A stretch of DNA of 64,000 bases from Streptomyces sp. AC555_RSS877. GTDB lineage: Bacteria > Actinomycetota > Actinomycetes > Streptomycetales > Streptomycetaceae. The stretch is taken from NCBI RefSeq assembly GCF_019049245.1, contig NZ_JAGMUK010000181.1, forward strand, positions 63,580-127,579, in the 5' to 3' direction. How positions within the stretch are numbered: the first letter of the stretch is position 1; every line of letters starts with the position of its first letter. The notes beneath the pieces are model-generated. The model was not told the DNA's origin and did not search any database. It worked only from the letters and a program-made list of their open reading frames with translations. Of the stretch, positions 50,202 to 58,387 are shown in pieces. Both the position numbers and the translations under genes were made by a program.

Positions 50202-52935
50202 GTACGTCGCGCAGCAGCCGCGCGTTCTTCACCACCTGGCTCGATCCGGTGCGCCCCGCGGCCGTCGTGACCTCGGATATCTCGCCCTTCGCCGCGCAGC
50301 GGGAGGCGCAGTCGACGCCGAGGGCGAGCAGTGGTCCGGTGCCCCGGACCACGGGGTCGCGCAGCAGGAGGGGCAGGACGGTCTCGAGCACGGACCAGAC
50401 GGTGGCGTACGCGCCCGTATCGGCCGCTGTCCGCAGGGAGGCGGTCACCCGGTTCGCCTCGACCCATTTGCTGCGCAGCATCTCGGCCAACTGCCGCCCG
50501 AGCAGGCGGGCGTCCAGCTGTTCCCGCGCGGCGAGCACGAGCAGCGCGTCCACGGCCGCGTCGCGTTCGCCCTGCTGGTCGTACGTGAGGGTGTACGCCA
50601 GTGCCAGGTGCAGCGCGAATCCCGCCGGGCCGCCCGACTCCGCGGCGAACGGCAGGGCGTGGGCCCAGCCCCGCATCGACACGCGGTACCCGAAGTAGTC
50701 ACGGGCGAGCACGAGTTCGCGGTGGTGCGGCAACTGGGCCAGCCAGAAAGGGACCATCGGGTTGTGGAGGACGCTGTCGTGCGGCCCGATCAGGGTCGCG
50801 GCGGCCGGGAGCAGCGGAAGGCCGGGGGCCGGCTCGGGGGGCAGGTGGCTCAGCCATTCCGTCGGGTGCCTGCCCGAGTGGGCGGCGGGCCAGTCTGCCG
50901 GCCCGGAGTCCCAGTGCGGCAGACCGCCCTCGCGCAGCCACTGAGCCAGCCGCTGCCCGGCGTCGGACTGGAGTTCCCCGGCCGCGCCCAGCACCTTCTC
51001 GTCGGCGGTCGGGGTGACGCGCAGCAGTGCCTGGGCCAGGTCGACCGGCGCGGGCGTGATGCCGAGTCCGTCGAGCACCGAGATCCGCCGCACGAGCACG
51101 GCGGCGTCCAGCGCACCCGTGGCATCGGTCGGCACGGCCAGCAGGAACGGCTGCGCGCCGGCCTCGATGATGTCGATCGCCTCGGCCAGGCGCGCCCGCA
51201 GCAGCTCCCCTGCCGGGGAGGCGGCGTTGCGCTTGAGGCGGGTGGTGAAGTCGTACTCCCTCGGCTCGTCGCCCCGCAGCGCCCTGGCCACGTCGTACAC
51301 GTCGGACTGGGTGAAGTCGACGACCTCACGAGGCTCCTTGCGCATGACCGGCTTCAACGCCTGGGCCAGCGCGGCCCGGTCGAGGTGCGCGTGCCGGACC
51401 AGTCCGTCCAGGACACGCTCGAACGTCACCACTTCCTTGTCGTTCGCGACGACCGCCGCGAGCTCCTCGGCGACCTCTACGGCCGTCTCGATGGGCCCCG
51501 GCACCGTACGCGGCTCCGGCACGACGAGCAGCAAGTCGGCGTGCTGGTCGGTGAGTTGGCTGGCGAGTCGGTCCGTGAGTCGGTCCTGTTCGGTGCCGAG
51601 CAGATCGGCGGCCCGGGCCATGAGACCGGGGCTGATCCGTGCGGCGGCCGTGCGCAGTTCGGGCAGTACGGAGCCGCCCGCGGCCTTGAGGTGCCGGGCG
51701 ATCACGTCGAGGGCGCGCTCCTGCAGGTCGACGTCCCGGTGGTCGAGGGCCGTCGCCGCGTCGAGCACGGTCCGGGCGGCGCGCGCGGGGTCCTTCCGGG
51801 CCGCGCGGGCGAGCCGGGTGAGCTGGGCGCGGACCAGCTTCTTCTCCGGTCGTAGCAGCACCCGCCCGCACACCTCGGTGAGCACGTCGGGCTCCAGCAG
51901 CCCGGCCTCGTCCAGGCCGATCAGGACCTCCTGGGCGTAGGAGGCCACCGGCGACGACAGGTCGAGCAGTGCCACATGGTCCCGGAGGGCGAGCGCGTTC
52001 TCGGCCGGGGTGAGGGCGAGGGCGCGCAGGTACGCGAGCGGCGGCGCGGTCTCCGCGCGTGTGCCGTCCTGCAGGAGCCGGGCGAGCAACGGCTCGGCCA
52101 GCGCTACACGTTCGCGGGTCACGGAGGCGTGTTCCACCGGTGTGAGGGCGAGTTCCGTCAGCGCGACCGCGCAGTTCCACCCCCACGATTCGGAGCCGGC
52201 CAGGTCCGTGAAGACGCGCCGGATCAGCGCGGCACGGTCGACCAGACCCTCCTCGGCGAGGCTGATGAAGACGCCCAGTCGGGCGTCTTCCCTGATGTAC
52301 GACCGGCCTCTGGTGGTGAGCGAGTGGTGTAACGATTCCACGCCGAGGTACACACCCGGTCGCTCCAGCGCCAGCGGGAGGAGCATCGGCGACAGGTCGT
52401 CCGCGCGCAGCCGCTCCAGGAAGGTGGCACCCGGCTGGGGACCGCCGCGCAGGTGCGCGGGATACTCCCAGGTGTTGTCGCGCCAGCGCAGCCAGCTCGC
52501 GATGAACCCGTCGGAGGTCGGGACGGGACAGCCGGTGTCGTGGACGAGGTGTTCGACGAGGTCGGACCTGACGGTCTTCCCGGGCGTCGACCGGTCGGCG
52601 AGTTGTGCGACCAAATCGGCCCGCCAGACAACGGGGTGGAGGTTCACGACGTCGAGCATCCAGGCGCCGCCGAGGGGCAGAAAGAGCGAGTCGGCGCCGT
52701 TCTCGGGCCGCAGGATCCAGTCGGCCGCGGCCATGGGATCGGTCCGGCAGCCGAGTTCGGCGGCGAGCTGGGCGGCCCTCTCCTCCTCCGGGACGTGGTA
52801 CCAGCCGGCTCGCAGCGGCGCGCGCCGGGCCTCCAGGGCCTCGGCCTGTGCCGCGCGCTCGTCCGGCGTCAGGGCGCCGAGTTCCCGGAGGACGCCCTCG
52901 ACGTCCCCTGCTTCCGCGAGGTGGACCAGTTTCAT
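50194..52935 (-). CDS. DUF6493 family protein (913 aa)
   Basis: A long helical-repeat-like protein: MKLVHLAEAGDVEGVLRELG, PDERAAQAEALEARRAPLRA at the start, then many armadillo/HEAT-like helices (LRALALTPAENALALRDHVA, AQLTRLARAARKDPARAART, DRAALAQALKPVMRKEPREV), and in the C-terminal third AGFALHLALAYTLTYDQQGE and EMLRSKWVEANRVTASLRTA. No catalytic motif, signal or membrane segment. It matches DUF6493, found with SWIM zinc-finger proteins in Streptomyces. Its ATG overlaps the stop of the SWIM gene by four bases. A scaffold role for the SWIM partner is inferred. Confidence 0.78.
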   Translation of the reverse strand: MKLVHLAEAGDVEGVLRELGALTPDERAAQAEALEARRAPLRAGWYHVPEEERAAQLAAELGCRTDPMAAADWILRPENGADSLFLPLGGAWMLDVVNLHPVVWRADLVAQLADRSTPGKTVRSDLVEHLVHDTGCPVPTSDGFIASWLRWRDNTWEYPAHLRGGPQPGATFLERLRADDLSPMLLPLALERPGVYLGVESLHHSLTTRGRSYIREDARLGVFISLAEEGLVDRAALIRRVFTDLAGSESWGWNCAVALTELALTPVEHASVTRERVALAEPLLARLLQDGTRAETAPPLAYLRALALTPAENALALRDHVALLDLSSPVASYAQEVLIGLDEAGLLEPDVLTEVCGRVLLRPEKKLVRAQLTRLARAARKDPARAARTVLDAATALDHRDVDLQERALDVIARHLKAAGGSVLPELRTAAARISPGLMARAADLLGTEQDRLTDRLASQLTDQHADLLLVVPEPRTVPGPIETAVEVAEELAAVVANDKEVVTFERVLDGLVRHAHLDRAALAQALKPVMRKEPREVVDFTQSDVYDVARALRGDEPREYDFTTRLKRNAASPAGELLRARLAEAIDIIEAGAQPFLLAVPTDATGALDAAVLVRRISVLDGLGITPAPVDLAQALLRVTPTADEKVLGAAGELQSDAGQRLAQWLREGGLPHWDSGPADWPAAHSGRHPTEWLSHLPPEPAPGLPLLPAAATLIGPHDSVLHNPMVPFWLAQLPHHRELVLARDYFGYRVSMRGWAHALPFAAESGGPAGFALHLALAYTLTYDQQGERDAAVDALLVLAAREQLDARLLGRQLAEMLRSKWVEANRVTASLRTAADTGAYATVWSVLETVLPLLLRDPVVRGTGPLLALGVDCASRCAAKGEISEVTTAAGRTGSSQVVKNARLLRDVLT

Positions 52936-54353
52936 CGTGCCGTCTCCGATCCCTCAACAGCAGTCGCTTCCGCGTCCGCCGCCGTGCCGCGCACCATGCC
53001 CACCGCGAGCACGTGCTTGCAGGGGCCGCGCCCTCCCCGGTACTTCGCCCACCAGAAACAGGTGCAGCTCAACCGGCCCGACGCGTCATCGGCCCGGACC
53101 ACATGGGCGTCGTCGCCCTTCCCGACCCGGGCCAGCGGCCCGTCGAGCCGTACCGCCCCGTCCGCGACGAGGGCCCGCGCCCCGCGCAGCCGGGGGTTGC
53201 GCGTCTCGGCGGCGCCCGCGCGGTAGGGCAGATGGCGGTGGAAGTACGCCTCCTCGGCGAGGTCGTAGCCGATCTGGCCGGACGTCCCCAGCATGGTCAG
53301 CGCGGCGCGCACCCGGGCGGCCGGCAGACCGGCCTGTGCCGACAGATCGGTGACATCGATCCTCGGCTCCCAGGCCAGCAACTCGGCGACCCGCTCCGCG
53401 TCCGCCGCCGCGGGCCCGGTGGCGAGGTCGTGCAGCACTCCGCCCTCGCCGGAGAAGCCGCGCGAGGCACCCGGGGAGAGCAGCAACGTCAGCCGCGCGC
53501 CCGGAAGTTCGGCCTCCCAGGCGACGGGGGCCGCCCCGTCCACGGCGTCCGCGGCGGCCGGCGCGTACACCCGTACGGTCGTCGCGTGCCGCAGGACCGT
53601 CTGGAGGGTCAGAAGCCGCTCGGGCCCGGGCAGGCACACGGCACCCGGCGCCGGTCTGGTCGTGGGACGCAGTGTGCGGCCCGCCGGCACCACCCAGCGG
53701 CTCGTACGGGCATCGGGCCGCTGGGTGGGCCGGGGCAGCGCCCGCAGCACGGCGGCCGCCTCGACTGCGGGCACCTCGGCCCGAAGGGCGAAGCCCGCCG
53801 CGAGCACCTGGGCTTCGGCGAAGCCGCGCAGCCAGCGCTCCGGCAGCGGGACCTTCTTCTCCACGAACTCGCCGTCGAAGGTCTTGACCGTCAACTCCTC
53901 GGGCCCGACGGCCAGATGGAGGGGGTCGAGCCCGCCGAGCCCGGCCAGGGCCCGCCGCAGGGGCAGGTTGACGTCCACGTTGGTGGTGCCGTGTCCGACG
54001 TCGTCACCGTCGAGGCCGGGTGCGAGGACGTCGAGCCGGGCGTAGACACCGCAGCAGCCGGAGAAGGACTCGAACCGGAGCCGGTCGCCGTCGGCCGTCA
54101 CCACCGGGTCGAGCGAGCTTGTCACGCTGGGCCGGTAGTAGCGGGCGGCGGCCACGTCGGCGACCGTGAGCAGCGCTGTCGCCGCGGCGGCCGGCGCGGT
54201 CAGGAACCCGCTGAAGAACCGGGGGTTGGCCGCCTCTCCTGCCGGGGTGGCACCGCCGGAGGTCTCCAGCGCGAGGGTGCGTCCGGCTGTGGATTCGTGC
54301 ACGGCCGAGGGACGTAAGTAGGAGTAGGACTGCATGAGTTGGGTCACGCGCAC
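52932..54353 (-). CDS. SWIM zinc finger family protein
   Basis: A 473-aa protein. The SWIM motif, CxCx(n)CxH, is at the C-terminal end: RLSCTCFWWAKYRGGRGPCK followed by HVLAVGM (Cys-x-Cys ... Cys-x-His). The preceding ~390 residues contain strand-rich segments (MQSYSYLRPSAVHESTAGRT, AVGPEELTVKTFDGEFVEKK) with no enzyme motif. The first codon is taken at 54351-54353. SWIM domains bind DNA or protein. Such proteins form a conserved pair with DUF6493 and, in many genomes, with a MoxR-type AAA ATPase and a VWA protein; here no AAA or VWA gene is adjacent. Confidence 0.82.
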   Translation of the reverse strand: MRVTQLMQSYSYLRPSAVHESTAGRTLALETSGGATPAGEAANPRFFSGFLTAPAAAATALLTVADVAAARYYRPSVTSSLDPVVTADGDRLRFESFSGCCGVYARLDVLAPGLDGDDVGHGTTNVDVNLPLRRALAGLGGLDPLHLAVGPEELTVKTFDGEFVEKKVPLPERWLRGFAEAQVLAAGFALRAEVPAVEAAAVLRALPRPTQRPDARTSRWVVPAGRTLRPTTRPAPGAVCLPGPERLLTLQTVLRHATTVRVYAPAAADAVDGAAPVAWEAELPGARLTLLLSPGASRGFSGEGGVLHDLATGPAAADAERVAELLAWEPRIDVTDLSAQAGLPAARVRAALTMLGTSGQIGYDLAEEAYFHRHLPYRAGAAETRNPRLRGARALVADGAVRLDGPLARVGKGDDAHVVRADDASGRLSCTCFWWAKYRGGRGPCKHVLAVGMVRGTAADAEATAVEGSETAR

Positions 54354-54423
54354 ACGCTACGGCCGAGGACTGACACCGGTCCGCAGGGGCACCCGCACAC
54401 CGCCGGAGACATGCGCCGCCGTG

Positions 54424-54512
54424 TTACGAGTCGGCGCCGTGCTCGGGGCCGCGGCTGGCGATGAAGAGGGTGGCGGTCTGCTCGATCCAGCGTCGCTGGC
54501 GGTTCGGTGAGC
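54424..54512 (-). pseudogene. fragment of a pyridoxamine 5'-phosphate oxidase family protein
   Basis: Minus-strand codons give SPNRQRRWIEQTATLFIASR, GPEHGADS and a stop. NRQRxWIEx(Q/E)(D/T)xxFIAS..PxxGAD is the start of the flavin-binding strand in PPOX-type proteins. The rest of the gene is absent on both sides. Weak, short evidence. Confidence 0.35.
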
Positions 54513-54603
54513 TCCTTGCCTGACCGACGCCGGTGACGGCAGGCGGCTGCCGGGCCTCACCGGCTGAGGACTCCCCCTGCTCCGGGACCTCGCGCCGTAC
54601 GTT

Positions 54604-55065
54604 TCAGGCGTCCGCGCCAAGGTCTTTCCGCATGGCGTCGCGGAGGGACTGGTACGCCTCGTCGTACCGCAGTCGGCCCGTGACGTACTCGTTGCTGTCC
54701 CGGCTGCATCCGTCGGCGACGACGTCGCGCAGGTCGCGGAGCCGGCGGAATGAGTCATCCGACGGCCCGACGATGTAGCGAGGCGCACAGATGGAGACCT
54801 CGTAGCGCAGGGCTGTGCATGCTTCGAAGGCTTCCCATACGGCACGCGTGCGTTGGTGTGGATCCGGGTCTGGCTCTCGCACGGCGACGCGGCAGGTGTG
54901 CCGGGCCGTCGCCAGGGCGGCCAAGTAGGAGACGTAGAGGGAGCGGCGGGTGTCCCTGTGCTGGTCGCCGCGTTCCCTTCTCCAGCGGCGATGGTCCAGG
55001 AGACCGGCTGATGCTGTGGCGATGGCACCGCCCACTACGGTGCTGGCCAGCGAGATCCACTCCAT
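54604..55065 (-). CDS. hypothetical protein with N-terminal anchor (153 aa)
   Basis: Starts at ATG 55063-55065 behind GGGGGAC: MEWISLASTVVGGAIATASA is one hydrophobic helix, followed by GLLDHRRWRRERGDQHRDTR (basic) and a soluble helical part RSLYVSYLAALATARHTCRV, TALRYEVSICAPRYIVGPSD, RLRDLRDVVADGCSRDSNEY. It resembles small bitopic proteins common in Streptomyces, whose role is unknown. The basic cluster after the helix places the soluble part in the cytoplasm. Confidence 0.7.
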   Translation of the reverse strand: MEWISLASTVVGGAIATASAGLLDHRRWRRERGDQHRDTRRSLYVSYLAALATARHTCRVAVREPDPDPHQRTRAVWEAFEACTALRYEVSICAPRYIVGPSDDSFRRLRDLRDVVADGCSRDSNEYVTGRLRYDEAYQSLRDAMRKDLGADA

Positions 55066-55386
55066 TGGCGTCCCCCGTGAGCTGAGCTGTTCAGTGTCAT
55101 AGCGTGCTCCGGTTCGTGTGCGACGTCGAGACGGCCGGGGTCGTTCCGTGAAGGCGACCGCGAGGGGGGCGTCGTGTCTCGACCGGTGCCCGTGGCAAGC
55201 GGACAGGAGTACAGCCATGAGCGCTCCCGGCCCGCCCTGCACCGCCCGTGCGTGGCCATACGATGCGCCAGGAGTAGTTTGACGAGCCTCAGCACTGAGC
55301 GGCATGGCTGGTGGGGCATCACAGGAGGGCCGCTTCTCGGCTGAGTTCCGTAGCGAGCGACGGCCTTGGCGTGCAGCAGGATCCGC

Positions 55387-55392
55387 TATGAT
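55387..55392 (+). promoter_or_regulatory. candidate promoter -10 box of the tRNA-Gly-like gene
   Basis: TATGAT, with CTTGGC 16 bp upstream as a -35-like element, 40 bp before the first base of the tRNA. The rest of 55066-55386 shows no gene. Confidence 0.35.
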
Positions 55393-55432
55393 CGTTCTCG
55401 AGCTGGCAGCCGAACTCCTGGTTGCCGTCGCT

Positions 55433-55505
55433 GCGTTGGTGGTCCAAGGAAAGACGTCCCGCTTCCTGCGGGGAGATGCAGGTGCAAGGCCTGCCCAGCG
55501 CTCCA
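55433..55505 (+). tRNA. tRNA-Gly(TCC)-like gene with an atypical T-loop
   Basis: A 73-nt cloverleaf can be drawn by hand. The acceptor GCGTTGG (55433-55439) pairs with CCAGCGC (55495-55501), then discriminator T and encoded CCA. The D-arm GTCC...GAC has GG at 55448-55449. The anticodon stem TCCCG/CGGGG has loop CTTCCTG, anticodon TCC at 55464-55466. Variable AGAT; T-stem GCAGG/CCTGC with loop TGCAAGG. The glycine identity elements G1:C72, C2:G71, C35, C36 and U73 are all present. The T-loop has G at 55 (GUGCA instead of GUUCR) and position 37 is U. GUGCA is the substitution of staphylococcal tRNA-Gly species that serve peptidoglycan synthesis. A terminator follows at once. Confidence 0.72.
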
Positions 55506-55509
55506 ACAA

Positions 55510-55542
55510 AAGCCCCATCCCGCGTTGCGCGGGGTGGGGCTT
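55510..55542. terminator. stem-loop terminator directly after the tRNA
   Basis: AAGCCCC (55510-55516) pairs with GGGGCTT (55536-55542), with an inner CCCGC/GCGGG stem. It begins 5 bp after the CCA end, as is usual for tRNA genes. Confidence 0.75.
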
Positions 55543-55830
55543 CGGCGTTGCCAGGGAGATCACCCTGCTCGTGACCTCATGAACCAGCCCTTGATCGAGT
55601 GTGTCGAACGCGGCCGCAGGATGAGACCTGCCCAGTTCGGAACAAGGGTTGCCGCAGCTGTGCGAAATTCCGGCCCCGATGTGCGGGAGCTGACAGACCA
55701 GGAGCCGGGCAAGTTCTGCGGCCTCACCCGTCGGCGGACCTGACTGCTCATCGTGTAACGCGGTGGCCACCGAAGAACCATGTCAGTAGTCTTGGCGTCA
55801 TTCGCTCCTTACCGATGGAGGGCCCTTCAC

Positions 55831-56163
55831 ATGACCACCTCGTTCGTCCGTCCTGAACCGCCGTACTACGCGGTGATCATCACCTCCCGGCCGACCGCGG
55901 ATCTCGAAGGCTACGCGGCGATGAGCAAGCGCATGGCCGAACTTGGCGAGGTGCAACCCGGCTATCTCGGCCGCGAGTCGCTGACGGACGAGGACGGCCG
56001 GGACCTCGTCGTCATCTACTACGCAGACGAGGCATCGATAGCGGCGTGGAAGGCCCACCCCGAGCATCTCCAAGCACAGCGGCTCGGACGTGAACGCTGG
56101 TACTCCTCGTACAGCGTTGAAGTCGCGCGAGTGGAGCGCGCCTACGCATACAGCCGCGACTGA
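55831..56163 (+). CDS. antibiotic biosynthesis monooxygenase (ABM)-like protein
   Basis: A 110-aa dimeric alpha/beta-barrel protein: PPYYAVIITSRPTADLEGYA, AAMSKRMAELGEVQPGYLGR, VVIYYADEASIAAWKAHPEH, AQRLGRERWYSSYSVEVARV. The SxW..A..EH and GYLG motifs match the ABM fold (a frequent heme-degradation or quinone-monooxygenase relative). ATG 55831 follows GGAGGG. The pathway is unknown; small stand-alone ABM proteins often handle reactive or aromatic compounds. Confidence 0.82.
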   Translation: MTTSFVRPEPPYYAVIITSRPTADLEGYAAMSKRMAELGEVQPGYLGRESLTDEDGRDLVVIYYADEASIAAWKAHPEHLQAQRLGRERWYSSYSVEVARVERAYAYSRD

Positions 56164-56334
56164 GGCAGTGATCCCGACGGCCGGTTGACGCCCGCCGAGC
56201 CTGTGGGTCGAAGGTCCGGGGGCGGAAGCTGACGCCGCACACAAGGAGTGCCTTCGGTGCCGCGGAGGGGCGGGGCCAGAGAGACCGGCATAACCTGACC
56301 GCCGGACCGAGCCGGTGCCTCATGGCCGGCCGCT

Positions 56335-57195
56335 TCACCGGGTCGTCGGGTCCGTTGCGCCCGTGGGGAATTCCTCGACGCCGATGACGCGCAGCAGCTC
56401 CAGCCGCTCGCGGGTCTCGGCGTCCGCCGGGGTGAGCACCAGGAGTTGCTGACCCTGGTCGGGAGTGACCAGGGTCTCGCAGTCCATCAGCAGGCGGCCG
56501 ACCCGCGGATGCAGCAGGGTCTTGCGGTCGGCACGCCGGACCGCCACCTCGTGCTCGGCCCAGAGCCGGCGGAAGTCGGCGCTCGCGGCCTGCAACCGGT
56601 CGACGAGTCCGGCGACCGTGGAGTCGCCGGTCCGGCGTCCGGCGGCCGCACGCAAGTCGGCTACGAGCCGGCGGGCGTGGCGTTCGTGTTCCTCGGGCGG
56701 GGTGACGGCGCGTACTGCGGGGTCGGTGAACCAGCGGTACGCGACGTAGCGGCGGTCGCCGGAGAAGCCCGTGTGGTTGCCGGTGAGCAGGAGTGAGGCC
56801 CGGTTCTGGGCGAGGACTTCGCCCAGGTCGGACAGGACCAGGGCCGGGGTGTCGCCGAGCAGGTCGAGCATACGGATCAGGCCGGCGCGGGCCAGGCGGG
56901 CCACTCCGTCGGCGGGTGGGGGCTGGTGGCCGGCCAGGTGGAACAGGTGGACGCGCTCGTCGTCGGAGAGGCGCAGCGCCCGGGCCAGCGCGCCGAGCAG
57001 CTGGACCGAGGGCTGGCTGCTGCGGCCCTGCTCGAGGCGTACGACGTAGTCCACCGACATGCCGGCGAGCGTCGCCACCTCTTCCCGGCGCAGGCCGGAG
57101 GTGCGGCGGCGGGGGCCGTCGGCGATGCCGACATCGGCCGGACGCATCGCCTGGCGGCGGCGGCGCAGGAAGTCGGCGAGCTGGTCACGTTGCAT
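56335..57195 (-). CDS. XRE-type HTH regulator with MmyB-like ligand-binding domain
   Basis: A 286-aa regulator. The N-terminal HTH (MQRDQLADFLRRRRQAMRPA, RTSGLRREEVATLAGMSVDY, VVRLEQGRSSQPSVQLLGAL) is that of XRE proteins. From ~100 on the MLTR/MmyB ligand-binding domain follows (ALVLSDLGEVLAQNRASLLL, RYVAYRWFTDPAVRAVTPPE, FRRLWAEHEVAVRRADRKTL, HPRVGRLLMDCETLVTPDQG), which binds a fatty-acid-like ligand in MmyB. ATG 57193-57195 (MQRDQ) follows GGGG; ATG 57202-57204 is the alternative. Divergent from an aldo/keto reductase 127 bp away, which it likely controls. Confidence 0.9.
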   Translation of the reverse strand: MQRDQLADFLRRRRQAMRPADVGIADGPRRRTSGLRREEVATLAGMSVDYVVRLEQGRSSQPSVQLLGALARALRLSDDERVHLFHLAGHQPPPADGVARLARAGLIRMLDLLGDTPALVLSDLGEVLAQNRASLLLTGNHTGFSGDRRYVAYRWFTDPAVRAVTPPEEHERHARRLVADLRAAAGRRTGDSTVAGLVDRLQAASADFRRLWAEHEVAVRRADRKTLLHPRVGRLLMDCETLVTPDQGQQLLVLTPADAETRERLELLRVIGVEEFPTGATDPTTR

Positions 57196-57322
57196 GTTCC
57201 CCATGGTCCTCGCAGCGGCCGGGCCGATCCAGGGAGCGTCTCTCCCAGGATGAACGCTCCGCTCCCGTACATCGCGGCGCGGGCGCAGGGTGGGTGGCGG
57301 ATCGACGACGAAGGAGAACGCG

Positions 57323-58318
57323 ATGCAGACACGAACCCTGGGCACCACCGGCCCGGCCGTTTCCGCGCTGGGCCTGGGCGCGATGGGCATGTCGGGCGCC
57401 TACGGCGAGGCCGACCGCGCGGAGAGTATCGCCACCGTCCACGCCGCGCTGGAAACCGGCGTCACGCTGATCGACACCGGCGACTTCTACGCCATGGGCC
57501 ACAACGAGCTGCTGATCGCCGAGTCGCTGCGCGGCCGGGACCGGGACGGCTACCAGTTGAGCGTCAAGTTCGGCATGATGCGAGGCCCGGGCCCGGAGTT
57601 CGGCGGGATGGACGGGCGTCCCGAGGCGGTGAAGAACTTCCTGGCCTACTCGCTGACCCGCCTGGGCACCGACCACATCGACATCTACCGCCCCGCCCGG
57701 CTGGACCCGGCGATACCGATCGAGGAGACGGTGGGCGCGATCAAGGAGATGATCGACGCCGGCTACGTCCGTCACCTCGGCCTCTCGGAGGTCGACGCGG
57801 CGACGATCCGCCGGGCGCATGCCGTGCACCCGGTCGCCGACCTGCAGATCGAGTACTCGCTGATCTCCCGCGCCGTGGAGGCGGACATTCTGCCCACACT
57901 CAGGGAGCTCGGCATCGGCCTGACCGCGTACGGAGTTCTCAGCCGCGGCCTCATCTCCGGGCACTGGTCAGTCGGCCACACCGCCGGCCCCGGCGACAGC
58001 CGCGGCTTCAGCCCGCGGTTCTCGAGCGGGAACGTGGAACACAACCTCGCCCTCGTGGAAGCACTGCGCCAGGTTGCCGACGCGAAGGGGTGCACGGTCG
58101 CTCAACTGGCCATCGCCTGGGTGGCCGCGCAGGGCGACGACATCGTGCCGCTGGTCGGCGCTCGCACCCGCGAACGGCTGGCCGAGGCGCTGCCCGCGAT
58201 GGACCTGATCCTCACCGCGGACGACCTCGCGGATATCGAGAAGGCGGTGCCGCCCGGCGCGGCGCGCGGCGACCGATACCCGTCCGCGTTCATGTCCGGT
58301 CTCGGCGCCGGCAACTGA
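57323..58318 (+). CDS. aldo/keto reductase
   Basis: A 331-aa AKR with the barrel strands TRTLGTTGPAVSALGLGAMG, LIDTGDFYAMGHNELLIAES (Asp, Tyr) and LSVKFGMMRGPG (Lys). The active-site position usually occupied by His reads HIDIYRPARLDPAIP, an exchange typical of the YakC-like subgroup, where the PAR replaces the canonical xHxxD. GYVRHLGLSEVDAATIRRAH and ADLQIEYSLISR continue the fold; VPLVGARTRERLAEALPAMD is the coenzyme tail. AAGGAG lies upstream of the ATG. The substrate is unknown; the XRE partner suggests a response to a hydrophobic signal. Confidence 0.9.
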   Translation: MQTRTLGTTGPAVSALGLGAMGMSGAYGEADRAESIATVHAALETGVTLIDTGDFYAMGHNELLIAESLRGRDRDGYQLSVKFGMMRGPGPEFGGMDGRPEAVKNFLAYSLTRLGTDHIDIYRPARLDPAIPIEETVGAIKEMIDAGYVRHLGLSEVDAATIRRAHAVHPVADLQIEYSLISRAVEADILPTLRELGIGLTAYGVLSRGLISGHWSVGHTAGPGDSRGFSPRFSSGNVEHNLALVEALRQVADAKGCTVAQLAIAWVAAQGDDIVPLVGARTRERLAEALPAMDLILTADDLADIEKAVPPGAARGDRYPSAFMSGLGAGN

Positions 58319-58387
58319 GTCCGCGGGATGACACGGCGGAAGGAATCGACCTCTCAGGTACGTCGGCAGGGGCTTGGACGTGTCCTG

